Positions 52,421-59,678 of a DNA stretch of 64,000 nt are shown here, piece by piece; within the stretch, counting starts at the first letter, position 1; each line of letters begins with the position of its first letter. The translations under genes were made by a program, and so were the position numbers. The DNA comes from Ktedonobacter robiniae. Its GTDB lineage: Bacteria; Chloroflexota; Ktedonobacteria; Ktedonobacterales; Ktedonobacteraceae. The stretch covers positions 1,240,001 through 1,304,000 of the forward strand of contig NZ_BNJG01000003.1 of the NCBI RefSeq assembly GCF_016587375.1, given 5' to 3'. The notes under the pieces were generated by a model. It did not search any database and was not told the DNA's origin. It saw nothing but the letters and a program-made list of their open reading frames with translations.

Positions 52421-54046
52421 GTGAACAACAGGCAGCACCTGAGTGGTGCGCAGGCAATTATCGCCACCTTGCAGGCATTCCAGGTCGATACTATCTTCGG
52501 CATTCCCGGCATTCATACGCTTCCCCTCTACGACGAGATCCACAAGACACCCGGCATACGCCATGTGCTGGCACGCCACGAGCAGGGCGCGGGCTTTATG
52601 GCTGAGGGCTATGCTCGCGCCACGGGTCGCCCCGGCGTGGTCAGCACGATCACTGGTCCCGGCCTCACCAATGTCGCGACCGCCGTTGCTAGCGCCTTCG
52701 CCGACTCTATCCCGCTCCTCGTCATCAGCAGCAGCGGACCCCGCGCCACTGCCTCTCGCGGGCGTGGCGAGCTGCACGAACTCAAGAATCAGCTTGGGGT
52801 AATGGAGTCGCTCGCGGGCTGGGCGCGTGCCATGGAGTGTGTAGAGGAGATTCCTGGAGCCATTCAAGATGCCATGCGCATCATGCGTTCCGGTCGCGCC
52901 AGGGGAGCCTACCTGCAAGTACCTTATGACCTGTTTCGCGCATACGCCACCGTCACCCTACCCACGGCGGAAGACCTCTTCTTTGAACCACGACGCCCAC
53001 AGGAGGCGGATATTATACAGGCGGCCCAGTTGCTGCGCGAGGCGCGCAAACCTGTGATTCTCGCGGGTGCAGGTGTCACCATGGCACACGCCAACCAGGA
53101 GCTGATCGTGCTAGCGGAACGCCTGCAAGCGCCGGTCATCCTGGGCAGCAAGAGCCACGACGTCATCCCCAATGACCATCCCCTGACCGTCCTGACTACC
53201 ACCTATACCAATACAGAACTGCATCCGCTTCTGGAGAGCTCTGACCTGCTCCTGGTAGTGGGAAGCAAGCTGGGAGCCGAACGCACAGCTTATGGGCAAT
53301 ATCCCCTGCCACCTCGCCTGGTGCATATCGATATCGATCCCACGGTCATCGGGCATACCTATCCCGCGATGCTGGGAATTGTCGCGGATGCCCGCGAGGC
53401 TCTACAAGCCCTCAATGCTCAACTAGGTGATCTCGCCAGCGCCCGCCCAGAGCTAGAGACTGAGTTGAGCCAGGTTAGAGCCGAAATTCGCCAGGAGACG
53501 CGAGCACGTTTCGGCGAAGAGGTCGCCCTGCTGGATAGTGTGCGTGCCGCCGTCCCGCCTCATGGCATGATTGTCGCGGATATGACCATGCTTGGATATG
53601 CCAGCACTGTCTTCCTGCCGGTCTACGAGCCTAGCAGCTTTATTCATCCCTGCGAGTTCTGCACGATTGGTTGTGGCCTGCCCCTAGCACTCGGAGCGCA
53701 GGTCGCCCAGCCAGAGCGGCCCGTTGTCGCGCTCTGCGGCGATGGCGGCTTCCTCCTCAACTCCAGCGAACTGGCAACCGCTGTTCAGGAACAACTTCCC
53801 GTGGTCATCGTGATCTTCAACGACTCAACCTTTACCTGCGTCAAGACTGAACAGCGCCAGGCCTACGAGGGTCGCTATATCGCGACCGACATCGTTGAGC
53901 CAGATTATGTGGCCCTGGCCCAGGCCTTCCACGTGCGGGGCATACGTGCCGAGGGTCCCGAGGCGCTCCAGGCCGCTATACAGGAAGGCCTGGCCTCCCG
54001 GCGTCCCACCCTGATCGAGGTTCCCCTACCATCTAAACCCTGGTAA
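52421..54046 (+). CDS. Thiamine-pyrophosphate enzyme, acetolactate synthase-like
   Basis: The protein is 541 residues with three domains: PYR (1-165, with activating Glu in ARHEQGAGFMAEGYARATG), central Rossmann-like (about 190-330, ILAGAGVTMAHANQEL) and PP (about 360-541, with the TPP/Mg motif CGDGGFLLN and then NDSTFTCVK). GTG start, AAGGAGG upstream. Acetolactate synthases, benzoylformate decarboxylases and related lyases share this plan. The absence of an adjacent regulatory subunit (ilvN) and the lone position suggest a catabolic or unassigned carboligase, not branched-chain synthesis. Confidence 0.83.
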   Translation: MNNRQHLSGAQAIIATLQAFQVDTIFGIPGIHTLPLYDEIHKTPGIRHVLARHEQGAGFMAEGYARATGRPGVVSTITGPGLTNVATAVASAFADSIPLLVISSSGPRATASRGRGELHELKNQLGVMESLAGWARAMECVEEIPGAIQDAMRIMRSGRARGAYLQVPYDLFRAYATVTLPTAEDLFFEPRRPQEADIIQAAQLLREARKPVILAGAGVTMAHANQELIVLAERLQAPVILGSKSHDVIPNDHPLTVLTTTYTNTELHPLLESSDLLLVVGSKLGAERTAYGQYPLPPRLVHIDIDPTVIGHTYPAMLGIVADAREALQALNAQLGDLASARPELETELSQVRAEIRQETRARFGEEVALLDSVRAAVPPHGMIVADMTMLGYASTVFLPVYEPSSFIHPCEFCTIGCGLPLALGAQVAQPERPVVALCGDGGFLLNSSELATAVQEQLPVVIVIFNDSTFTCVKTEQRQAYEGRYIATDIVEPDYVALAQAFHVRGIRAEGPEALQAAIQEGLASRRPTLIEVPLPSKPW

Positions 54047-54102
54047 GTAGCCGCGTTGGGATCCGCTACTTGCGTACGCGGCTACTTGCGTACGCGGCTA
54101 CT
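54046..54102. repeat. Degenerate copy of the hairpin family of 35.7 kb, with a 16-bp duplication
   Basis: A left arm AGTAGCCGCGT (54046-54056) starts at the stop codon of the TPP enzyme. To the right CCGCTACTTGCGTACGCG resembles the right arm at 35728-35751, and the word TGCGTACGCGGCTACT occurs twice (54071-54086, 54087-54102). The stop of the TerC gene (54082-54084) lies in it. Confidence 0.8.
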
Positions 54103-54831
54103 GGGGGCGGCCTGTTTGGCCAGTGCTTCGCGTCGCCATATAAAGACGTCTGCGATCAGGACCAGCATGATTGTCACGATGGGAAATACAATATCTGCCG
54201 AGGGGATATGCAGCAGGATAGGACCAATCTGGTGATCATCGAGCAGCATATGGCCCGCCGTCCAGGCCAGCACCAGGGCCGCCAGATCCAGGAGTAAGGG
54301 GATGCGCGACATCAAGGCGGATATCAGTGCGCTTCCCAGGAGCAATAGAGCCACGCTCAGCAAGAGGCCTACAATCAGAGTAGGAATATGACCGTCAGCA
54401 ACGCCAGCAACGGCCAAAACATTGTCCAGGCTCATCGTGACATCGGCGACTAGGATCGTCAGTAAGGCACTCCGCAGGCTATTACGCTTCTTGCCAGGTT
54501 TCTCCTGCTCAGAGACCACCTGTTGTCCCTGGTCTAATTGGGCCCTCTCGCCCCGCTCCAACAGAAGCTTGATCGCGATATAGAGCAAAATAGCGCCACC
54601 AATGGCCTGGAGAAGCGGCAAGCCTAACAGGACCGAGGCGATTACTGTGAACACAATACGCAACAGAATGGCGCTCCCACCACCAAGCATGATAGCCCAC
54701 CAGCGACGCCGTTTATCCAGGCCCGCCGCCGCGGCGCCAATTACTAGCGCATTATCGCCACTAAGCGCCAAGTCCGCCAGGATAATCTTTAATAATTCTA
54801 CAACACTAAAACCCGCTATTAATGAGAACAC
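54082..54831 (-). CDS. TerC/YjbE-family membrane protein (Mn export type)
   Basis: The protein is 249 residues with seven or eight TM segments. The TerC fold has two acidic repeats: IILADLALSGDNALVIG (about 16-32) and LVADVTMSLDNVLAVAG (about 127-143), whose Asp residues form the metal path. A hydrophilic loop (QGQQVVSEQEKPGKKRN) divides the halves. GTG start. YjbE-like members export manganese during metalation of secreted enzymes. The last residues are encoded by the duplicated repeat at 54071-54102, so the C terminus is remodelled by the repeat. Confidence 0.85.
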   Translation of the reverse strand: MFSLIAGFSVVELLKIILADLALSGDNALVIGAAAAGLDKRRRWWAIMLGGGSAILLRIVFTVIASVLLGLPLLQAIGGAILLYIAIKLLLERGERAQLDQGQQVVSEQEKPGKKRNSLRSALLTILVADVTMSLDNVLAVAGVADGHIPTLIVGLLLSVALLLLGSALISALMSRIPLLLDLAALVLAWTAGHMLLDDHQIGPILLHIPSADIVFPIVTIMLVLIADVFIWRREALAKQAAPSSRVRK

Positions 54832-55458
54832 TGTATCTATGCCTTTCAGCGAACGTTGATTGTATTACAACCTGCCTACAACAGCCCTGTATCCCCTGAG
54901 CAAAGGTTTACATCCTCATGCGCTTCCGCCTCTTCCCCTGACATTTCTATACTATAGTAGTATCACATTTTTAGCACATTACAAACATCGGATGTACCTC
55001 TTTACTCATTACCATGCAATAAAGAAACCTCCACCTCCTGGCGTGGTTTCTCACTTCTCTATAACTCTTCGACTATGTGCGTCCATCCATTTATACGGAC
55101 GTATGTATAAACGCAAAGTCCGTTTAGATATCAAATCATGGGTATCAGATCTCAAAGTGGAGAAGGACACTACACCACACCAGCTCATCAATAACATTGC
55201 CCCTGTAACTATTCAGCCTCCTCAGCTGGTAGGTCTTGCCGCGCCTGGATACAATTCCTGACTGCGTAAGGCTTCTGTATGCATGCGAGGAGTACTGAAT
55301 AGAAGCCATAACATTTGTCAAGCCCCCTTTTTGGGGAGGGGCATTCTTCTCATCCGACACAAAAAGATCTGTTTTGAGAAAAAACACAAAGCTTCCCCCT
55401 CGCACCTGGAGAACTTCCAGGTTCTCCTCCCATATTCCCAGAGGGAAGGGCGGGGGGT
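54832..55458. other. Intergenic region, 627 bp
   Basis: Between the TerC gene (start 54831, -) and the 3' side of the IS110 element. Open frames look non-coding. On the minus strand a coding-like end reads CIQKPYAVRNCIQARQDLPA to a TAG near 55217, perhaps the tail of a decayed gene. At 55405-55432 a small hairpin GGAGAAC/GTTCTCC lies in GC-rich sequence. Confidence 0.35.
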
Positions 55459-55506
55459 GCCTTCAATGGGTGAGGTAGCCGCGCGGCTACCTCACCCATT
55501 GAAGGC
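55459..55506. repeat. 48-bp perfect palindrome at the transposase stop
   Basis: Arms 55459-55482 and 55483-55506 are exact reverse complements with no loop. The right arm contains the last seven codons of the transposase and its stop (55487-55489). It may be part of the element end or a gene-end hairpin created after insertion. Confidence 0.87.
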
Positions 55507-56734
55507 CAACCTTACTGGCATCGTAACAGTCCTGAGTTTTGAGCAGGTGAACAGCGACGATGATCATTTTGCGCATCACGGCAACCAAAGCTGTGCCTTT
55601 TCTCACGCCACGACCTATCAGACGTTGATAGTAGTCCCTGAAGGGAGAGCATTTTTCATGCAGCGAGCGCAAGGCCGCCAGGTAGAGCAAGCGACGAACT
55701 CTTCCACTTCCTCGTTTGGAGAGCTTGCTTTGTCCTTTCCATTTCCCGCTCTGCTTGACCTGGATATCCAACCCGACATAGGCTACCACTTGATCCATAC
55801 GGCTGAAGCGCTGCACATCCCCCAATTCGGCTCGCAACACCGCAACGGTCAGTGGTCCAAACTCGGCAACAGCCAGCAAGCGTTTTGCCTGGGGATCGTT
55901 GCTCAGCAACTGATCAATTTCCTGCTCCAGCTGAGCCAGATTGATGAGCGTATGCTCCAGCTGATCACACACAATCGAGAGACTTTTCGAGCGCGCCATC
56001 ATCGCCACCCCGCTGGCAATCGACGTTTGAGCCAAGGCAAAAAGGGCTTGAGCAGTCGAACGGCCATAGTGATGGGGAGCCAACTCGTGCAAAAGGCGAG
56101 CCAGCGCATCGACTCCAGCTTCCACAATGGCCTGAGCACTGGGATAGCGCTTGAGGACCGCCAGAGCAGTGTGACGTGTTGGGTCAGCAAACACCTGCAC
56201 AAATTCCGGGAACAACACGACCAGAAGCGCATGCAGTTCGTTTTTGTAGCGGACCCCATCCTCACTCAGTTGTTGCTGCAAGCGAAGCAGTTCGCGGTAG
56301 GTCCCAACCTGGTCATCGGGCAAGTAGCCAAAGCGGGCTTCTCCACTGAGCAAGACGCGTGCGATGGTGCCTGCATCCAGTTGATCCGTTTTGGCACGCA
56401 GGCCGCGTTGCTGGGCAAAGGCATGGACTTGAGCGGGATGCAACAGACAAAGCCGGTATCCAGCCTTGAGCAGGGCCTGCGAAAGGTTTTCTCCATATCG
56501 CGAGGTCGCTTCCAATCCCACGAGAATCGAGGTGGGATCACTCTTGAGGCTCGCAAGTTTCTCAAAGAGCCCGTCAAAGCCTGCTCGCGTATTGGCAAAA
56601 GTGGTTGGTTTGAAGACCTGCCGTTTCTCAGGGGTCAAACAGCACATGGCGCAGCTTTGGTTCCCAATGTCGATGCCAACCACGTAGCGAAGCGATGCTG
56701 GTTCTGGCGTCGGGGTAACGTTGCTCTTGGACAT
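55487..56734 (-). CDS. IS110-family transposase (DEDD, bridge-RNA type)
   Basis: The protein is 415 residues. The N-terminal RuvC-like DEDD domain shows VVGIDIGNQS (Asp), LVGLEATSRYGE (Glu) and AKTDQLDAGTIARVL (two Asp). A coiled-coil linker (about 215-270) precedes the Transposase_20 domain: LAVAEFGPLTVAVLRAELGD and FSRMDQVVAYVGLDI with the catalytic Ser region in GSGRVRRLLYLAA. The reading frame is intact and the Shine-Dalgarno GGGAAGGG is good, so it may be active. IS110 enzymes recombine DNA guided by a bridge RNA from the element's non-coding end. Confidence 0.92.
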   Translation of the reverse strand: MSKSNVTPTPEPASLRYVVGIDIGNQSCAMCCLTPEKRQVFKPTTFANTRAGFDGLFEKLASLKSDPTSILVGLEATSRYGENLSQALLKAGYRLCLLHPAQVHAFAQQRGLRAKTDQLDAGTIARVLLSGEARFGYLPDDQVGTYRELLRLQQQLSEDGVRYKNELHALLVVLFPEFVQVFADPTRHTALAVLKRYPSAQAIVEAGVDALARLLHELAPHHYGRSTAQALFALAQTSIASGVAMMARSKSLSIVCDQLEHTLINLAQLEQEIDQLLSNDPQAKRLLAVAEFGPLTVAVLRAELGDVQRFSRMDQVVAYVGLDIQVKQSGKWKGQSKLSKRGSGRVRRLLYLAALRSLHEKCSPFRDYYQRLIGRGVRKGTALVAVMRKMIIVAVHLLKTQDCYDASKVGLQWVR

Positions 56735-57040
56735 GATCGCCCTTCCCCTTTCTCATGGCGTTGGTTCTCGCATACAAACCGATTCTCCTCACATGGTCAC
56801 AACAGGAAGCCTGTCCTTTCAGGAGAAGCGAGAACTCACACTGGATCGGTAGTCATCTCATCTGCAAGAGACGCTGCAACAAGCCCAATGGTCGTTTGCC
56901 ATCCTGATGGACAGGGAGCCGTCTATTCACGGCGGTCACCGTTGGGATCAACAGGCCGCATGTTACCACTCAGGCTCTCCTGTTGGTTCCATCATCGAGA
57001 AGAGATGAGCGTTTGCCTACTCTCTTCTCTCCTAACAATT
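56735..57040 (-). ncRNA. Candidate bridge RNA region of the IS110 element
   Basis: On the 5' side of the transposase lie nested stems: 56764-56771 with 56828-56835 (GTTCTCGC/GCGAGAAC), 56783-56789 with 56821-56827 (TTCTCCT/AGGAGAA) and an inner ACAGG/CCTGT loop at 56802-56814; further on GCCGT/ACGGC at 56918-56933. IS110 bridge RNAs are encoded in this location and have a 5' stem followed by two guide loops. Guide sequences cannot be assigned without the insertion sites. Extent is approximate. Confidence 0.5.
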
Positions 57041-57065
57041 AGTATATGAGTTACCCTGCTCTCGA

Positions 57066-57263
57066 TTATGCGGGCAGTGTGGAGTTATTGAGCAAGGTAT
57101 CGAGGGTTATTTTGCGCACACGATAGCCACGGCGCTTGCCACGGTGCGGCAGCGTCACCGCCTCCAGAGCGCCACTCTTAATCCAGCGCCGTACCGTTGT
57201 ATCGTCCACCCGCAGATGGCGCGCCACCTCGCGCACCGTCAATAGTTCATCACCCTGAGTCAT
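57066..57263 (-). CDS. Excisionase/MerR-like DNA-binding protein
   Basis: The protein is 65 residues from ATG 57263 (GAGGAGAAGG upstream). It has the excisionase HTH: ELLTVREVARHLRVDDTTVR, then RWIKSGALEAVTLPHRGKRR with the basic wing GYRVRKITLD. Such proteins direct integrases or act as small regulators. No integrase is nearby, so its partner is unknown. It lies just outside the IS110 element, which may have inserted downstream of it. Confidence 0.78.
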   Translation of the reverse strand: MTQGDELLTVREVARHLRVDDTTVRRWIKSGALEAVTLPHRGKRRGYRVRKITLDTLLNNSTLPA

Positions 57264-57557
57264 TTCCTTCTCCTCATGTAGAGTTGCTTTCACGATCCTA
57301 ACCTCCTGAATTCGACGTATGTTAAAAGATACTTTTGTGCCGTGTGTAGCAGGCAATTTTGTACGATGCTACATAGTGTAGTCGCAACGTATTAACTGAT
57401 ACTTAGAAGAAACTGAAGTCATCCTGAACATGCCAGCATTGCCTGCAATACCTGGATGTGCTATCAGCACCTTCACCACATCAATCTACCCTGGTGCATT
57501 TATGTCTTCAGTATAAAGACACCATATATATGGGTTCTTGGACCCATCGAGGGAATT

Positions 57558-57628
57558 TTTGTATATTTACCCCCTGGGCAAGTGTAAGGTGTGACATCTC
57601 ACACTTGCCCAGAGGGTAAATATACAAA
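57558..57628. repeat. Inverted repeat, 28-bp arms with one mismatch
   Basis: Arms 57558-57585 and 57601-57628, 15-nt loop that can form an inner GTGTGA/TCACAC stem. It is not at a recognised gene end. Confidence 0.8.
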
Positions 57629-57684
57629 TTGTAATTCTCAGATCTAATTCAGCTTTGTCACAGTATCAGTTCATCTTTATGCGT

Positions 57685-57790
57685 TATAGTATGGGCATAA
57701 GGGAGACATAGGAAGAGACAACTCACATTTACCCTTCTCTCGTATCGAGGCCACTGCTCCGCACCAGGCAGTGGCCTCGGTCATTTTTAT
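57685..57790 (+). ncRNA. Candidate small RNA (orphan promoter box and terminator)
   Basis: A TATAGT box (57685-57690) is followed about 60 nt later by a GC-rich 12-bp stem (57746-57757 with 57768-57779) and a T-rich tract. No reading frame lies between. The -35 is poor (TTGTCA is 24 bp away), so the promoter is uncertain. Confidence 0.3.
57746..57790 (+). terminator. Intrinsic terminator, no upstream gene recognised
   Basis: CGAGGCCACTGC and GCAGTGGCCTCG pair over a 10-nt loop, then TCATTTTTATTT. Strong in the plus direction only. Confidence 0.7.
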
Positions 57791-57820
57791 TTCCCTGCCA
57801 AAGTTTCGAGGTGAAAGCGC

Positions 57821-57855
57821 AAAAAAAAATTTGCCCTCGTTTTCTCGGGCAAATT
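57821..57855 (-). terminator. Intrinsic terminator, minus direction
   Basis: AATTTGCCC (57828-57836) and GGGCAAATT (57847-57855) pair; in the minus direction the stem runs into nine T. Probably ends readthrough from the glucokinase gene or a transcript starting between. Confidence 0.65.
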
Positions 57856-58022
57856 AAAAGGTATCTCTTCAAGAGCAAAGACATCGATCAGCCCCTTTAG
57901 CGTATCGACACATAACAGAACACCCGCCAGAAATACCTTGTCCCTATTGTACAATCCAGCCCTGAAAACAGGCTGAGATTTTCCTGAGATTAAACTGAGA
58001 TGAAAAATCCCTAGTCAGAGGG

Positions 58023-58080
58023 TAAGGAAAAGAGGGGCGAGGTACAGGCGCTTGCCTGTACCTCGCCCCTCTTTTCCTTA
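58023..58080. repeat. Perfect inverted repeat, 27-bp stem, 4-nt loop
   Basis: Arms 58023-58049 and 58054-58080 pair exactly, 3 bp from the glucokinase stop. Both outer flanks share AGAGGGT (58017-58023 and 58086-58092). Confidence 0.87.
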
Positions 58081-58083
58081 TTA

Positions 58084-59061
58084 TTAGAGGGTGAAGCCGT
58101 GGGCGGCGGCGCCGATGAGGGCCACGTTGGGATATAAGATAATGTATACCGGATAGTGTGAGAGCATCTGGCCCATGCGTCCTTTGGCCAGGAAGGCTTG
58201 CATGAATGAGCCATCCGTGAAGAGGGAGAGGAAGCGTGGGGGCAGGCCGCCACCGATATAGACGCCACCGCTGGAGAGCACTTTGAGGGCCATGTTTCCC
58301 GCCTCAGCTCCCAGAATCGCGACAAACGTCTTAAGGGTCTCGATGCAGATGGGGACCGCCGATTCTACGGCGCCCTTGACGATGATTGGCGTGTGGTCTG
58401 AGACCAGCGAGAGCTGATCGCTCAGCCAGTCCGGCTCCTCATAGGCTCCCGTTGATTGCAGGAAGGCATAGAGGTTCGGCAATCCGATACCCGAGCAGAC
58501 ATGCTCATAGCTAACATGCGCCGAACGCTGCAACATAAAGCGGAGCAGGTCGAGTTCGCGCTCATTGAGTGGAGCGAAGTCGGCGTGGCCGCCCTCGCTG
58601 GGATGCGCGATGTAGCGTGAGCCATTATGCACCAGGAAGGCCTCGCCCAGGCCAGTGCCCGGCGCGACGACCGCGATTGTCCCCCCCGGTTGAGGCGTAC
58701 CCGCGTTCAGGGTATAAATATCTTGCTCCTCTAATAGAGGCACACCATAGGCCATGGCGCTCAGATCGTTGAGTAGGCAGATCTTAGGAATGCCCAGGCT
58801 CTTCTGCATCTCCTCTTCATCCATGACCCAGGGCAGGTTCGTAATCTTGGCTTTTCCATTCATGATGGGGCCCGCGACGCCGAAACAGGCCCGATCGACC
58901 TGGACATCAACTTGTGTGAGAAACTCTTTAACCATCACCTCCAGGCTTGCATAGCGCGCGCTGGGAAAGGTTTTCTCTACTACAGGTGTGCGCAGTTCGC
59001 CTGGTGAGGAGAAAATCGCCAGATGGGTTTTGGTGCCACCAATATCACCCGCCAGTAACAT
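58084..59061 (-). CDS. glk: Glucokinase, Glk family
   Basis: The protein is 325 residues and phosphorylates glucose with ATP. It shows the phosphate-1 loop LLAGDIGGTKTHLAIF (1-17), CFGVAGPIMNGKAKITNLPW (about 60-80), catalytic Asp in LLNDLSAMAYG, the ATP loop VVAPGTGLGEAFLV and SEGGHADFAP. These mark the Glk group (bacterial hexokinase group A), not ROK, since the Cys-rich zinc motif is missing. ATG after GGAG. Monocistronic, ending at a 27-bp hairpin. With the PPi-PFK it suggests an energy-saving glycolysis. Confidence 0.9.
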   Translation of the reverse strand: MLLAGDIGGTKTHLAIFSSPGELRTPVVEKTFPSARYASLEVMVKEFLTQVDVQVDRACFGVAGPIMNGKAKITNLPWVMDEEEMQKSLGIPKICLLNDLSAMAYGVPLLEEQDIYTLNAGTPQPGGTIAVVAPGTGLGEAFLVHNGSRYIAHPSEGGHADFAPLNERELDLLRFMLQRSAHVSYEHVCSGIGLPNLYAFLQSTGAYEEPDWLSDQLSLVSDHTPIIVKGAVESAVPICIETLKTFVAILGAEAGNMALKVLSSGGVYIGGGLPPRFLSLFTDGSFMQAFLAKGRMGQMLSHYPVYIILYPNVALIGAAAHGFTL

Positions 59062-59678
59062 AGTAAGATCTCCACTCTATTTTTCGTTTATATACTTATA
59101 AGCCTACTTATAAGTCCGTAAGCAAATCCGTAGGCCAAATCAGGCAGCCATCCATAGTTTAGAGCATAGCCACAAAAAAATATAGATGATGATTATCGCC
59201 ATAACCACCATAATATACGGCTATCCTCCTCATGAATGAGGCCCAACAATTTTCATTGTATCCTAGAAATAGTACTAAACAATATTTATTCGGCCCTAAT
59301 TTCCTATACTTGGACCCCTTACCGCTCGTCTGCTTAAGCTCAGGATCACCCCAAAGTTGTAAAACGGTGTCAAATAAAGCGCACCTGTGTTAATCACATT
59401 GGGTACACACTTGCGTGCAGCGTCCAGGTAATGGAGAAGAGCGCTCAGGGGGCGCTGAGCAGCAAGGAATTGGGTGCGCCCACGTACAGTATACCTCGAA
59501 AAAGGGAACATCCAGAGAAGCCAGAAAGTCTATGTGCAGCACTTACGTGAGTATCTTGGTGGGGTCAGGTAAAAATGGTTTTGGTATGGACAAATAGCGT
59601 TGTGGAGAGCCGTAACGTTTTTCGGACGTTCGCTCCGTTATACTCATAATACCCACTCAAGTAGAAAAGAGAAAACGT
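59062..59678. other. Intergenic region, 617 bp
   Basis: A divergent region upstream of glucokinase. On the minus strand 59140-59211 is a 23-codon frame (MVVMAIIIIYIFLWLC) with AGGAGG 13 nt upstream, a possible membrane micropeptide but weakly supported. A TATACT box near 59638 may serve the sensor gene. Nothing else stands out. Confidence 0.35.

Larger units (their letters stand above)
55459..57045 (-). mobile_element. IS110-family insertion sequence (ends approximate)
   Basis: One DEDD transposase gene, a structured non-coding stretch of about 300 bp on its 5' side and little sequence on its 3' side match the layout of IS110-group elements. There are no terminal inverted repeats, as expected for the family. 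Exact ends cannot be set without another copy or an empty site; the left end may lie at the hairpin 55459-55506 and the right near 57045. Confidence 0.65.
57264..58022. other. Intergenic region, 759 bp, with hairpins and terminators
   Basis: No clear protein gene. Contents: the hairpin 57558-57628, a plus-strand terminator 57746-57790 without a recognised gene before it, a minus-strand terminator 57821-57855, and a possible minus-strand frame of 55 codons (57787-57954, TTG start, LIDVFALEEIPFNLPEKT within) that I hold weak. Confidence 0.45.

Noticed and set aside
54860..55261. 133-residue plus-strand frame after the TerC gene
   Set aside because: No ribosome site and unusual composition (Pro/His/Tyr/Leu-rich), no family likeness.
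55283..57049. 588-residue plus-strand reading frame
   Set aside because: It is the antisense shadow of the IS110 transposase and reads through palindrome and non-coding end; composition is not protein-like.
57787..57954. 55-residue minus-strand frame
   Set aside because: TTG start without a ribosome site, and the frame crosses an intrinsic terminator with nine T; coding is doubtful.
59140..59211. 23-residue membrane micropeptide
   Set aside because: The Shine-Dalgarno is 13 nt from the ATG, too far; kept only as a note in the intergenic entry.
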